64,000 nucleotides of DNA from contig NZ_QVAI01000002.1 in NCBI RefSeq assembly GCF_003427025.1, positions 496,001-560,000 on the forward strand, given 5' to 3'. This document shows positions 17,263 to 26,045 of the stretch, in pieces. The translations under genes were made by a program, and so were the position numbers. How positions within the stretch are numbered: the stretch's first letter is position 1; each line of letters opens with the position of its first letter. Below the pieces are notes generated by a model that saw only the letters and a list, made by a program, of their open reading frames with translations, was not told the origin of the DNA and searched no databases. Origin of the DNA: Jiangella endophytica (GTDB taxonomy: Bacteria > Actinomycetota > Actinomycetes > Jiangellales > Jiangellaceae).

Positions 17263-17579
17263 GCCACTCGATGTCGCCAGCACCGAACCGCCCGCTGACC
17301 GTCCTGACCGTCTGCGGGGTCGGCATGGGCAGCAGCCTGATCCTCAAGATGAACGCCGAGAAGGCGCTGGCGTCGCTCGGCGTCGAGGCGAAGGTCGAGC
17401 ACACCGACGTCTCGTCGGCGCGCGGCATGAAGGCCGACGTCGCCATCGCGCAGGGCCTGCACGCCGACGACCTCGGCTCGGTCGCGCCGGTGGTACTCGC
17501 CATCAGCAACTTCATGGACGTCGAGGGTTTGCGCCGGCAGCTGGAGGAGGCGCTGCGCGAGCAGGGCTGGCTGTCGTGA
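17259..17579 (+). CDS. PTS lactose/ascorbate-type subunit IIB
   Basis: A 106-residue cytosolic phosphocarrier. The phospho-accepting Cys19 is in the motif LTVCGVGMGSSLILKMN, matching the IIB signature C-G-x-G-x-G-S-S. The GTG at 17259 overlaps the IIC stop codon as GTGA; an ATG at 17271 is an alternative start. It passes phosphate from IIA to the sugar bound by IIC. Confidence 0.88.
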   Translation: MSHSMSPAPNRPLTVLTVCGVGMGSSLILKMNAEKALASLGVEAKVEHTDVSSARGMKADVAIAQGLHADDLGSVAPVVLAISNFMDVEGLRRQLEEALREQGWLS

Positions 17580-18010
17580 CCGAGCCGGTGATCGACGCCA
17601 TCGTCGACGTGCGCGCCGACGACTGGCGCGGCGCGGTGCACGCGGCCTGCGCGCCGCTGGTGGGCGTGGGCGCACTGGAGCCGCGCTACCCGGAGCGCTG
17701 CATCGCGATCGCCGAGGACCACGGCCCGTACATGGTGCTGGCGCCGGGCATCGCGCTGGCGCACGCCCGCCCGGAGGACGGCGCGCTGCGGCTGTGCCTG
17801 GCGGCGGCCGTCCTGGCGGCGCCGGTCGAGTTCGGCCACGACCAGAACGACCCGGTCGACGTCGTGCTGGCCTTCGCCTCGCCGGACGACGCCGCGCACC
17901 TGGTGCTGCTGCGGAACCTCGCCGAGCACCTGCTGGCCGGCCTCGCCGACCAGTTGCGCCTGGCGCCTGACCGCGCCACCGCGGTGCGCGCGCTGAGCGC
18001 CGTCCGCTAG
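17576..18010 (+). CDS. PTS mannitol/fructose-type subunit IIA
   Basis: A 144-residue cytosolic domain that accepts phosphate from HPr at His63 in MVLAPGIALAHARPEDGAL, the standard IIA active-site block. GTG 17576 overlaps the IIB stop as GTGA. It is the last gene of the operon; the 77-bp hairpin repeat follows 20 bp later and probably ends transcription. Confidence 0.88.
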   Translation: MTEPVIDAIVDVRADDWRGAVHAACAPLVGVGALEPRYPERCIAIAEDHGPYMVLAPGIALAHARPEDGALRLCLAAAVLAAPVEFGHDQNDPVDVVLAFASPDDAAHLVLLRNLAEHLLAGLADQLRLAPDRATAVRALSAVR

Positions 18011-18030
18011 CGCGTCCATCCCGCCTCGGC

Positions 18031-18107
18031 CCAGGCCTGCTCCTGCTTCAGCAGGCATCCATGCCGAGGGAAGCGGGAGCACGCATGCTCAACGTGATCA
18101 TTTCCGG
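18031..18107. repeat. 77-bp dispersed hairpin repeat, copy A
   Basis: The copy aligns without gaps to 57236-57312, with 60 of 77 positions identical by hand count, including AAGCGGGAGC (18071-18080) and AACGTGATCA (18091-18100). CTCCTGCTTC pairs with GAAGCGGGAG to form a hairpin. It lies between convergent genes, 19 bp past the stop codon of the minus-strand RraA gene. Confidence 0.75.
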
Positions 18108-18125
18108 CTCGGCGGGGCGGCGTCG

Positions 18126-18806
18126 TCACTCCTCGATCGCGCCGCCGATGGCGCGCAGATGGGCGCGGAAGGTGTGGTCCGGCTCGTCGCGGCGGCGGGC
18201 CAGGTAGTCGCCGAACCGGAGCTGGTCGCGCAGGGTCGTGCCGCCGCGGACGAGCTCGGCCTGCCGCCGCTCGGTGTCGCGGATCGCCGCGGCCAGGTCG
18301 GTCAGCTCGGCCGCTCGGTCGGCGGCCACCACGACCACGCCGTCGTCGTCGGCCAGAACGGCGTCGTCGCGGGTGACCTCGAAGCCGGCCGCCTCGGCGC
18401 GCGACAACCCGCCGTCGGCCGGGCGCGGGTCCAGCCGCCGCGGCCCGGTGGGCAGGGCTCCGAGGCTGAACACCGGCAGCCCGATGGCGCGGATGTCGGC
18501 GGTGTCGCGGTGCAGGCCCCAGATGACGACGCCGGACAGCCCGGCCGCCCGCGCCTCGAGCACCGCGAGGTCGCCGACGCACGCCTCGTCGCGGCGGCCG
18601 CCGTTGTCGACCACCAGCACGTCGCCCGGCCCGGCCGACTCGTACACCTCCAGGAACACGTCGACGCTGCCGACGTGGACGCACGGCAGCGCCCGCCCGG
18701 CCGCCCGCGTCCCCGCGACGACCGGCGGGAGCGCGGCGCATCGCACCGGCACGCCCGCCCGCAGGCAGGCGTCGGCCAGGTGCGCGGTGGTCAGGTTCTC
18801 GAACAT
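18126..18806 (-). CDS. RraA/HMG-CHA aldolase-like protein
   Basis: A 226-residue protein of the RraA fold. Family features are GDVLVVDNGGRRDEACVGDLAVLEARAAGLSGVVIWGLHRDTADI, where the final Arg-Asp pair binds substrate or metal in the aldolases. In this family members are either 4-hydroxy-4-methyl-2-oxoglutarate/oxaloacetate aldolases or RNase E inhibitors; in actinobacteria the aldolase type is more likely. ATG 18806 is preceded by TAGGGT 6 nt upstream, suggesting a leaderless start; a GTG at 18812 is possible. It lies downstream of the GH127 gene on the same strand. Confidence 0.8.
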   Translation of the reverse strand: MFENLTTAHLADACLRAGVPVRCAALPPVVAGTRAAGRALPCVHVGSVDVFLEVYESAGPGDVLVVDNGGRRDEACVGDLAVLEARAAGLSGVVIWGLHRDTADIRAIGLPVFSLGALPTGPRRLDPRPADGGLSRAEAAGFEVTRDDAVLADDDGVVVVAADRAAELTDLAAAIRDTERRQAELVRGGTTLRDQLRFGDYLARRRDEPDHTFRAHLRAIGGAIEE

Positions 18807-18815
18807 GGCCACACC

Positions 18816-18840
18816 CTAGGGGCTAGGGGGCTAGGGGCTA
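18816..18840. repeat. short G-rich tandem repeat (CTAGGGG)
   Basis: CTAGGGG occurs three times in 25 bp with 8-9 bp period. The array overlaps the GH127 stop codon (18838-18840) and includes the RraA -10-like box. It is probably fortuitous slippage DNA. Confidence 0.5.
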
Positions 18841-20778
18841 CTCGGTCGTGGGCAGCCAGACCCGCATTGTCGACGGGCCGCGGGACGCCCAGGAGTGGTA
18901 CGGCACGAGCCGGATGCGGGCCGGTGTCGTAGCCGTGCCGGCGTCGGCGTCGGGAGCGTACGGCCAGCCGCGGTCGTCGTCGGAGACCAGCGCCCCGGCG
19001 GCGAGGCTCGCGCCGTCGCCGCCGGGGGAGATCGGGGCCGACGGGTCCACCCGGACGGCGTCGACGTCGCGGCCGGCGGGCAGGTCGGTGGACTCCGCGC
19101 ACAGCACCAGCGGGCCGCGCTCGGCGGCGACGGTGCCGCGCAACGCGTCGATGCGCGGGTCGGCGCGCACCCACCGCGGCTGCATGGGCAGCTCCAGGCG
19201 CACCTCGTCGCCGACGGCGAACGCGCTGGTCACCGACGCGACGCCCGGACGGGCCGGTCGACGGGTGCCGTCCGGCCCGACCAGCACCGCGCCGTCGCCG
19301 GCCCACGCCGGCACTCGCACCGACAGCGTCCACGGCCGCGCCGAGGTCTCGGTGACCCGCAGGACGACGGCGCCGTCGTCGGGGTACCCGGTGCGCATCT
19401 CGAATCCCGCCGGCCGGTCGTCGGCCAGCCGCGTCGACACCTCGGCGTCGGCGTACTGGTGCACCTGCAGGCCGTCGTCGTCGGAGGTGACGAGGTACGC
19501 GGCCAGGCTGGCGAACGTGCGGGCCAGGTTGTTCGGGCAGCAGGACACGTCGAACCACGGCGCCCGGATGCTCGACTCCGCCCGCGGGTGGTGCCGGTCC
19601 GTCGCTGGGAGGGCGCCGACGCGGCGGCGGTGCAGCGTGTTGACGTAGAAGAAGGACCGGCCGTCGTCGGCGGGCGACGTGGCGACCACGTTGTACAGCG
19701 TCCGCTCGGCGAGGTCCGCGTACCGCACGTCGCCGGTGGCCAGCAGCAGCCGCCAGCTCAGCTGCACCGACGCCACCGCGGCGCACGTCTCGGAGTATGC
19801 GCGGTCCGGCGGTAGCACGAAGTCGTCGCCGAACGCCTCGTCCATGTGCCGCGCGCCCATGCCGCCGGTGACGTACGTGCGCCGCGCGACGGTCGCTGCC
19901 CACTGCCGTTCGATCGCCGCCAGCAGTTCGTCGTCGCCGGTCTCGACCGCGACGTCGACGGCGCCCGAGGCCAGGTACAGCGCCCGGACCGCGTGCCCGT
20001 GGAAGACCTCCGTGGCGCGGATCGGCACGTCGTCCTGGAAGTAGGCGCGGCCGAACTCGACGTCGGCGAGCGTGCCGTGGCCGCGGCGGTCGACGAACAG
20101 CTTCGCCTGGTCGAGGTAGCGCCGCTCGCCGGTGGCCCGGTACAGCTCGACCAGCGCCATCTCGATCACCGGGTGCCCGCAGACACCCTGGTTGCCGTCC
20201 GGTCCGAACGTCGCGCAGATGTGGTCGGCGGCCCGGATCGCGACGTCGGCCAGCGGGCCGTCCACGCCGGTGCGCAGCAGCGCGACGCCGGCCTGGATGA
20301 GATGGCCGTAGCAGTACAGCTCGTGGCCCCACTCGAGGTCGGAGTACCGCCCGCCCTGGCCGTCGTGGCCGAACGCGGTGCTGAGGTAGCCGTCGGGCTC
20401 CTGCGCCCGCTCGATCACCTTGGACAGCTCGTCGATCGACGCGGCGGCGAACTCGTCGCCGGTACGCGCGACCTCCCAGGCCATCCCCTCGATCAGCTTG
20501 TACACGTCGGAGTCGGAGAACTCGCGGCCGCGGCGGTCCCGGCCCACCCGGCCCTCGACGACGGCGGCGAAGTTGTCGATCCAGCCGACCCGACGCTCCC
20601 AGCTCAGGTTGTGCTCCAGCGTGGCGGCGGCGTTGACGGACTGCCGGTGGCCCCAGAAGCCCCCGGTGATGCGCACCTCGCGCAGTCCGAGCGGGCGCAG
20701 GCGGCCGATGCTCGGCACCACGGGCCGGCCGCCGGTGTCGTCGCGGGTTCCGGCATCGGCGGTCAGGTCGGCGGGCAC
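18838..20778 (-). CDS. cytosolic GH127 beta-L-arabinofuranosidase
   Basis: A 646-residue glycoside hydrolase without a signal peptide. It removes non-reducing beta-L-arabinofuranose. The zinc/cysteine active site of the family is complete: Glu330 and Cys332 in AYSETCAAVAS, and the Cys413-Cys414 pair in DVSCCPNNLAR. Cys413 corresponds to the nucleophile and Cys414 to the zinc ligand of HypBA1. An (alpha/alpha)6 catalytic part is followed by beta domains (from about residue 425). GTG 20778 has GGAGG 10 nt upstream. It is the last enzyme gene behind an ABC importer, so it probably acts on imported oligosaccharides. Confidence 0.92.
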   Translation of the reverse strand: MPADLTADAGTRDDTGGRPVVPSIGRLRPLGLREVRITGGFWGHRQSVNAAATLEHNLSWERRVGWIDNFAAVVEGRVGRDRRGREFSDSDVYKLIEGMAWEVARTGDEFAAASIDELSKVIERAQEPDGYLSTAFGHDGQGGRYSDLEWGHELYCYGHLIQAGVALLRTGVDGPLADVAIRAADHICATFGPDGNQGVCGHPVIEMALVELYRATGERRYLDQAKLFVDRRGHGTLADVEFGRAYFQDDVPIRATEVFHGHAVRALYLASGAVDVAVETGDDELLAAIERQWAATVARRTYVTGGMGARHMDEAFGDDFVLPPDRAYSETCAAVASVQLSWRLLLATGDVRYADLAERTLYNVVATSPADDGRSFFYVNTLHRRRVGALPATDRHHPRAESSIRAPWFDVSCCPNNLARTFASLAAYLVTSDDDGLQVHQYADAEVSTRLADDRPAGFEMRTGYPDDGAVVLRVTETSARPWTLSVRVPAWAGDGAVLVGPDGTRRPARPGVASVTSAFAVGDEVRLELPMQPRWVRADPRIDALRGTVAAERGPLVLCAESTDLPAGRDVDAVRVDPSAPISPGGDGASLAAGALVSDDDRGWPYAPDADAGTATTPARIRLVPYHSWASRGPSTMRVWLPTTE

Positions 20779-20844
20779 GATGCATTCACCTCCAGGAGGG
20801 GTCGGTGGGACGGCGGGACGGGGAGAGCGGCCGAGGTGCGCCGC

Positions 20845-21669
20845 TCATCCCTTCAGTGCTCCGGACATGAAGCCGCGCACGTAGTGCCGTTGCAGGAGGA
20901 CGAACAGGAGCAGGCAGGGCAGCGCCATGATCACGACGCCGGCCTGGGTGGCGCCGAAGTCGACGGCGCCCATGGTCTGCTGCCGCAGCGTGGCGATGGC
21001 CAGCGACAGCGGATAGCGCGAGCTGTCGTTGATCATGAACAGCGGCGCGATGAAGTCGTTCCAGGCGTGCAGGAACGCGAACAGCCCGACGGTGATCATG
21101 CCCGGCCACACCGCGAACACCAGCACCCGGCGCAGTACGCCGAACGTGCCGCAGCCGTCCACCAGCGCGGACTCCTCGATCTCGCGCGGCACGGCCTCGA
21201 ACGAGATACGCATCATGAACATCGAGAACGGCAGCTGGTACAGCGTCAGCACCAGCGCCAGGCCGAACAGCGAGTTCCGCAGCCCCAGCTCGCCCATCAG
21301 CACCCACAGCGGCACCAGCAGCGTCGCGTACGGGACCATGAGGATCGCGATGATCAGCAGGAACAGGAGGTCGCGGCCGGGGAACCGGAACCGGGCGAAC
21401 GCGTAACCGCCCAGCAGCGACAGTCCCAGCGTGAACACGACGGTGAGGATCGAGACGTACGCGCTGTTCCACAGGTACGTGGGCAGCCCGGCGTCGTACT
21501 CGGTCAGCGTCCGGTAGTTGTTGAGGCCGTAGCCGTCCTGCTGCGCCGTCGCGCCGTGCGGCGACACCGACGCGACCGTCGTCCAGATCAGCGGGACGAG
21601 GAACATGATCGCCAGCCCGCCGCCGAACACCCAGAACGACGTGCGGCCGATGGCCTGTCGCAGTCTCAT
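20845..21669 (-). CDS. carbohydrate ABC transporter permease (MalG type)
   Basis: A 274-residue inner-membrane permease with six hydrophobic segments (FGGGLAIMFLVPLIWTTVA first; AGVVIMALPCLLLFVLL last). The EAA loop that contacts the ATPase reads ESALVDGCGTFGVLRRVL. It pairs with the MalF-type permease 9 bp upstream and the lipoprotein gene before it. No ATPase gene is in the operon, so a shared MsiK-like ATPase elsewhere is likely, as is usual for CUT1 systems in actinobacteria. Confidence 0.93.
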   Translation of the reverse strand: MRLRQAIGRTSFWVFGGGLAIMFLVPLIWTTVASVSPHGATAQQDGYGLNNYRTLTEYDAGLPTYLWNSAYVSILTVVFTLGLSLLGGYAFARFRFPGRDLLFLLIIAILMVPYATLLVPLWVLMGELGLRNSLFGLALVLTLYQLPFSMFMMRISFEAVPREIEESALVDGCGTFGVLRRVLVFAVWPGMITVGLFAFLHAWNDFIAPLFMINDSSRYPLSLAIATLRQQTMGAVDFGATQAGVVIMALPCLLLFVLLQRHYVRGFMSGALKG

Positions 21670-21678
21670 CGTCGCCCC

Positions 21679-22620
21679 TCAGTCGTCCGCGCCACGGCGC
21701 AGGTAACGGAACTGGGCGATGTTGATGACCAGGAGGACGAGTAGCACGACGACGGACAGCGCGGCCGCCGAGCCGAGGTCGAACCGGCGGAACGCCTCCC
21801 GGTAGATCATCATCACCACGGTGGTGGTGGAGTTGTCCGGACCGCCGTTGGTCAGGATGAAGAACTGGTCGAACGCCAGCAGCGACCCGGTGATCGAGAT
21901 GATCAGGCACAGCGCGATCGACGGGCGCAGCAGCGGCAGCGTGATGCGGAAGAACGACTGCACCTTGCTGGCGCCGTCGACCCGGGCGGCCTCGTAGACC
22001 TCGGTCGGGATCGACTGCAGGCCGACCATCAGGATCAGCATGAAGAACCCGGCGAACTTCCAGACGACGAGGATGATCGACGAGAACAGCGCCATGTTCG
22101 GCGTCCCGATCCAGCGGATCGGCTCGTCGGTGATGCCCAGCCACTGCAGCAGCGGGTCGATCGGGCCGATCTGCGGGCTGTAGAAGCCCCAGAACAGCAG
22201 CGACGCCGACGCCAGGCCGAGCGACACCGGCAGGAAGTAGGCCGTGCGCAGGAACCCGACGCCGCGGCGGCGCTCCTGCACCAGCAGCGCCATCCCCATC
22301 GAGAGGACCAGCAGCACCACCACGACGATGACGGTGTACTTCAGCGTGAACCCGACCGCCGGCCAGAACAGCCGGTCGTCGGCGATGCCGGCGTAGTTGT
22401 CCGGCAGGTTGAGGCCCTGGCCGCCCTTGAGCAGCGGCCACTCGCTGGCCGACATCCGGCCCACCAGGAGCAGTGGCACCACGAACAGCAGCAAGACGAA
22501 GATCGCGGCGGGTGCGGCGTACATCGCTCCCTGGAAGGTCCGGGTGCGCCACCACGCCCGGGAGCTCGGGGGCTGGTGCGCCGGCGGAGCCGCGGGCTCG
22601 CGCAGGACTGGGCTGGCCAA
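21679..22620 (-). CDS. carbohydrate ABC transporter permease (MalF type)
   Basis: A 313-residue CUT1 permease with an N-terminal cytosolic stretch and six membrane segments (AAPAAIFVLLLFVVPLLLVG first). The EAA loop is EAARVDGASKVQSFFRITLPLLRP. I kept the TTG start at 22620 because GGAAGGA lies about 8 nt upstream. It is separated from the binding-protein gene by a strong hairpin that may reduce permease expression relative to the lipoprotein. Confidence 0.92.
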   Translation of the reverse strand: MASPVLREPAAPPAHQPPSSRAWWRTRTFQGAMYAAPAAIFVLLLFVVPLLLVGRMSASEWPLLKGGQGLNLPDNYAGIADDRLFWPAVGFTLKYTVIVVVVLLVLSMGMALLVQERRRGVGFLRTAYFLPVSLGLASASLLFWGFYSPQIGPIDPLLQWLGITDEPIRWIGTPNMALFSSIILVVWKFAGFFMLILMVGLQSIPTEVYEAARVDGASKVQSFFRITLPLLRPSIALCLIISITGSLLAFDQFFILTNGGPDNSTTTVVMMIYREAFRRFDLGSAAALSVVVLLVLLVINIAQFRYLRRGADD

Positions 22621-22662
22621 GCGTCGGGTCCTTCCTCTGGCCGGGTGCTGACGGGACGGGTG

Positions 22663-22693
22663 CCGGTGGGGCCGCGGGGTGCGACCCCACCGG
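22663..22693. terminator. intra-operon hairpin after the binding-protein gene
   Basis: CCGGTGGGG (22663-22671) and CCCCACCGG (22685-22693) pair perfectly around 13 nt, just past the stop codon at 22700. Such hairpins stabilise the upstream message or partly terminate it. Confidence 0.6.
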
Positions 22694-22699
22694 AGCCGG

Positions 22700-24013
22700 T
22701 CAGCTCTGCAACGACGCGTCGACCGCCTCGTTGTCCTGTTCCAGCGTCGAGCCGTCGCCGAAGACGTAGTTGCGCACCAGCGGCAGCCACGGGCCCTGCG
22801 GGTCGTTGAACGTCTCGCCGAAGCGCATCGAGTACGGCGTCCGGCCGACGCCCGCGACCTCGTTGATGGTCACCAGGCGCGGGTCCTGGTCGGAGTACTC
22901 GTTCGACGCGAGGTCGGTGCGGGCGACGACGTCGCGGTTCTGCGCCAGCACCTCGACCTGCGCCTCGTCGCCGAGCGTCCAGGCGATGAAGTTCCAGGCC
23001 GCGTCCGGGACCTCGCTGTTGCTGGAGATGCCCACGGCGTCGCCGCCGACGAACGTCGACTCGCCGCCGTCGACACCCGGGATCGGCGCGACGCCGGTCT
23101 CGAACGTGTCGGGCATGAGGCCGAGCGTCGTGGACGGCATCGGCATGACGCCGATGTTGCCCTCGGGGAAGACGCCGGTCCACGTCGGGCCGGCCTCGTC
23201 CTGGGTGCCAGGCGCGACGATGTCGTCGTCGACCAGGCCCTTCCACACGTCGTAGACGGCCTGCGCCTCGGGTTCGGCGAGGAACGACTCGGTGCCGTCC
23301 TCGTTCATCACGTCGGCGCCCGACGCCCAGATGCTCGGCCACCAGGTGAACACGAAGCAGCCGCCGCAGTTGCCGCCGAAGAACGTCCCGTTGACGTCGC
23401 CGCCGAGGGCGTCGATGGCCCGGGCGTGGTCGGCGAACTCCTGCAAGGTGGTGGGCGGCGCCTCGGGGTCGAGACCAGCCTGCTCGTAGAGGCTCTTGTT
23501 GTAGAAGAGCACCGACAGGTCCATTGTGTGCGGCACGACGTACTTGGCACCGTCGAGTGTGCCGACCTCGATGTGCGACTGCGCGAGGTCGTCGGCGAAC
23601 GGCAGCGCGTCGATGCGGTCGGTGATGTCGAGGTACGCGCCGGCGGTGGTGAACTGCGGCACGAACACCACGTCGAGGCTGAGCACGTCGGGCAGCTCGC
23701 CGGCGCCGGCCGCCGTGCCGACCCGCGGCAGGTAGTCGTCGGTCGGGATGACCGTCAGCTCGACCTGGTTCTCATGGCTGGCGTTGTAGGCGTCGACGAG
23801 GCGCTGGGACTGCGCCTCGGTGGCCGCCCGGGTCCACATGGTGATGGTGCTGCCGTCGTCGACGCCCTCGGCCAGCGATTCCGGCGAGGAGCTGCCGTCG
23901 CCGTCGCCGCCGGCGGTGCCGGTGTCATCGTCACCGCCGCAGGCGCTCATCACGAGCGCCAGCACAGCAGCGGTCACGGCCGTCGTCGCCCGTGTCCTGG
24001 TACTACGTCGCAT
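22700..24013 (-). CDS. sugar-binding lipoprotein of the ABC importer
   Basis: A 437-residue family 1 solute-binding protein. MRRSTRTR is followed by a hydrophobic core and the lipobox LVMSACGG, with Cys as the lipidated residue, then an Asp/Gly linker. The mature part has the SBP layout (TMWTRAATEAQSQRLVDAYN; SLDVVFVPQFTTAGAYLDITDRID; GGDAVGISSNSEVPDAAWNFIAWTL). ATG 24013 has GGGGAG 7 nt upstream. It is divergent from the LacI gene. The adjoining GH127 suggests arabino-oligosaccharides as ligand. Confidence 0.92.
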   Translation of the reverse strand: MRRSTRTRATTAVTAAVLALVMSACGGDDDTGTAGGDGDGSSSPESLAEGVDDGSTITMWTRAATEAQSQRLVDAYNASHENQVELTVIPTDDYLPRVGTAAGAGELPDVLSLDVVFVPQFTTAGAYLDITDRIDALPFADDLAQSHIEVGTLDGAKYVVPHTMDLSVLFYNKSLYEQAGLDPEAPPTTLQEFADHARAIDALGGDVNGTFFGGNCGGCFVFTWWPSIWASGADVMNEDGTESFLAEPEAQAVYDVWKGLVDDDIVAPGTQDEAGPTWTGVFPEGNIGVMPMPSTTLGLMPDTFETGVAPIPGVDGGESTFVGGDAVGISSNSEVPDAAWNFIAWTLGDEAQVEVLAQNRDVVARTDLASNEYSDQDPRLVTINEVAGVGRTPYSMRFGETFNDPQGPWLPLVRNYVFGDGSTLEQDNEAVDASLQS

Positions 24014-24225
24014 CGTCCGTCTCCCCGGTGGGACCGAATCTGGGTGGGATGCCTCCGTTGTCGGCACCGGGAACGAAAGTGCCGAAAAGGCTTTCTGTGA
24101 CCGTAGGAGGTCGATTCGGCGGCGTCAACCCTCTGTGGCGTGGGAATTCTCGAAACACGGCGAGACGAAGAAATCGATCACGAAAGTCGCTCTATCCGAT
24201 TTCGGGGTGCTCGGGTACAGTGAAC

Positions 24226-24236
24226 CGAAACGTTCG
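24226..24236. promoter_or_regulatory. possible LacI operator in the divergent promoter
   Basis: CGAAACGTTCG is an imperfect CG-centred palindrome of the LacI/GalR kind, 22 bp before the lacI-type gene and inside the 244-bp divergent promoter region. GAAA-AGGC-TTTC at about 24085-24095 is a second candidate. Both are weak. Confidence 0.35.
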
Positions 24237-24257
24237 TCTACGGAGGCTTCCCCCAGC

Positions 24258-25283
24258 ATGAACAACGCCGTGCCGTCGTCGGCCTCGCGCAAGGTGACGT
24301 TGAACGACGTCGCCCGCCTGGCCGGCGTCTCGGTCGCCACCGCGTCCAAGGCACTCAACGGTCGCAAGCAGGTGCGCGCCGAGACCCGCGCGCGTGTCGT
24401 CGAGGCGGCCGAGCAACTTTCGTTCTCACCGAACGAGCTGGCCCGCAGCCTGCTGGCCGACCGCACCGGCACGGTCGGGCTGCTCACGAACGACCTCGAG
24501 GGCCGGTTCTCCATCCCGATCCTCATGGGGGCCGAGGACGCTTTCGGCGCCGACAGCGTGGCGGTCTTCCTGTGCGACGCCCGGGGCGACGCCATCCGCG
24601 AGAAGCACCACGTCCATGCACTGCTCAGCCGTCGGGTCGACGGCCTCATCGTGGTGGGCAGCCGCACCGACCCGCGGCCGTCGCTGGGCCGCGAGCTGCC
24701 GGTCCCGGTCGTCTACGCCTACGCGCCGTCGGAGGACCCGGACGACCTCTCCATCGTGGTCGACAACGTCGGCGCCGGCCGCAGCGCCGTCGACCACCTC
24801 GTCTCCACCGGGCGCTCCCGCATCGCCCACATCAGCGGCGACCCCACCTACGGCGCCTCGCAGGAACGCGCCCAGGGCGCGCTCGCCGCGCTCGCCGATC
24901 ACGGTCTCGAGCTGGTCGGCGAGGCCAGGTTCGGGTCGTGGACCGAGAGCTGGGGCCGCGCGGCGGCGTCCATGCTGCTCGGCCAGCACCCCGAGCTCGA
25001 CGCGATCCTCTGCGGCAGCGACCAGGTGGCCCGCGGCGTCATGGACGCGCTGCGGGAACACGGCCGCACCGTGCCCGACGACGTCGCGGTCATGGGCTTC
25101 GACAACTGGGAGATCTTCACCAGTGGCGCCCGTCCGGCCCTGACCAGCGTCGACATGAACTTCGAACGGCTCGGACGGGTGGCGGCGCAACGTCTGTTCG
25201 CCGCCATCGACGGCGAGCCACGGTCCGGGGTCGAGGCGCTGGACACCCGGGTGGTGATCCGCGGCTCGACCGTCCCCGGGTGA
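24258..25283 (+). CDS. LacI-family transcriptional regulator of the GH127/ABC operon
   Basis: A 341-residue repressor. The HTH is VTLNDVARLAGVSVATASKALNGRKQVRAETRARVVEAAEQL and the hinge follows at SPNELARSLLADRTGTVGLL. The periplasmic-binding-like sugar sensor runs to the C-terminus (DAILCGSDQVARGVMDAL, DDVAVMGFDNWEIFTSGARPALTSVDMN). The ATG at 24258 lies after a GGAGG 11 nt upstream. Divergent orientation to the importer operon suggests that it controls that operon and itself. Confidence 0.92.
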   Translation: MNNAVPSSASRKVTLNDVARLAGVSVATASKALNGRKQVRAETRARVVEAAEQLSFSPNELARSLLADRTGTVGLLTNDLEGRFSIPILMGAEDAFGADSVAVFLCDARGDAIREKHHVHALLSRRVDGLIVVGSRTDPRPSLGRELPVPVVYAYAPSEDPDDLSIVVDNVGAGRSAVDHLVSTGRSRIAHISGDPTYGASQERAQGALAALADHGLELVGEARFGSWTESWGRAAASMLLGQHPELDAILCGSDQVARGVMDALREHGRTVPDDVAVMGFDNWEIFTSGARPALTSVDMNFERLGRVAAQRLFAAIDGEPRSGVEALDTRVVIRGSTVPG

Positions 25284-25323
25284 GCTCGTGCGGCGCCCGG
25301 TCCGGATGTCCGCCCGGCGGAAG

Positions 25324-25341
25324 TGTGAACGCTAACAACGC
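25324..25341. promoter_or_regulatory. arabinose-regulon operator, site 1
   Basis: TGTGAACGCTAACA (25324-25337) with a 4-bp extension is the exact reverse complement of 27156-27173. It lies about 80 bp before the WxL-like gene and matches the TGTnAnCGnTnACA pattern seen five times in this locus. Confidence 0.65.
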
Positions 25342-25420
25342 CTCCGCCGGTGTCACGCAGTGTTCGTTCCAGGGCCGGCCACTCGGCCGGCTCCAGGCTC
25401 CAACGACGGAGAGGTTCGAC

Positions 25421-26041
25421 ATGAGCACACGACACGTCAGACCGCGGCTCGTCCTGGCCGCCCTCGGCCTGGTGGCCCTCGGCCTCGCCGGCTCGGCCAC
25501 GGCCGCGGTGGCCGACGAGGAGGAGGGTGTCGACCTGTCGGTCGTCATCGACGACCTGACGCCGCCCGGCCAGCTCACCCTCACGGTCGCGCCGAACGAC
25601 GGCGTCGTCCTGACCGAGGACGGCTCCGACGACACCGCCCGGCAGTTCACCGGCACGCTCCCGACGGTGACGGTGAGCGACACCCGCACGCCCGAGGAGA
25701 TCCCGGACGGGGCGTTCTGGGCCGTCGTCGGCCAGGCCGGCGACTTCGCCGGCGGCGACAACACCATCGGTGCGGACCACCTCGGCTGGCGGCCGGAGCT
25801 GCTGACGCCGTCGCCCACCGGCAACGTCGCCGAGGGCGAGCCGGTCTCCGGCGTCATCCCCGACGGCAGCGGCGCACCCGCGGTCGGCCTCGTCGGCCAG
25901 GAGCTGCTGATCTCGACGTTCAGCGCCGAGGAGGAGACCGGTAGCTGGGACGTCACCGCCGAGCTGGCCCTGCGCACGCCGACGGACGTCGAGCCGGGCG
26001 AGTACCACTCGGTGCTGACCCTGTCGCTGTTCGACCAGTAG
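25421..26041 (+). CDS. secreted WxL-like protein
   Basis: A 206-residue exported protein. A signal peptide is clear (MSTRHVRPR, hydrophobic LVLAALGLVALGLAGSATA, cleavage near AVADE). The mature part is beta-rich, and its end (TGSWDVTAELALRTPTDVEPGEYHSVLTLSLFDQ) resembles the C-terminal strand pattern of WxL domains, although the exact W-x-L motif is not intact. The next gene, 4 bp downstream, encodes a DUF916/WxL-interacting-type protein, which supports the assignment. Such pairs attach to peptidoglycan in Firmicutes. GGAGAGG precedes the ATG by 7 nt. Confidence 0.6.
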   Translation: MSTRHVRPRLVLAALGLVALGLAGSATAAVADEEEGVDLSVVIDDLTPPGQLTLTVAPNDGVVLTEDGSDDTARQFTGTLPTVTVSDTRTPEEIPDGAFWAVVGQAGDFAGGDNTIGADHLGWRPELLTPSPTGNVAEGEPVSGVIPDGSGAPAVGLVGQELLISTFSAEEETGSWDVTAELALRTPTDVEPGEYHSVLTLSLFDQ

Positions 26042-26045
26042 CGCC

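Noticed and set aside
18816-18840. G-quadruplex in the CTAGGGG array
   Set aside because: Only three long G-runs are present on the strand, one too few for a canonical intramolecular quadruplex.
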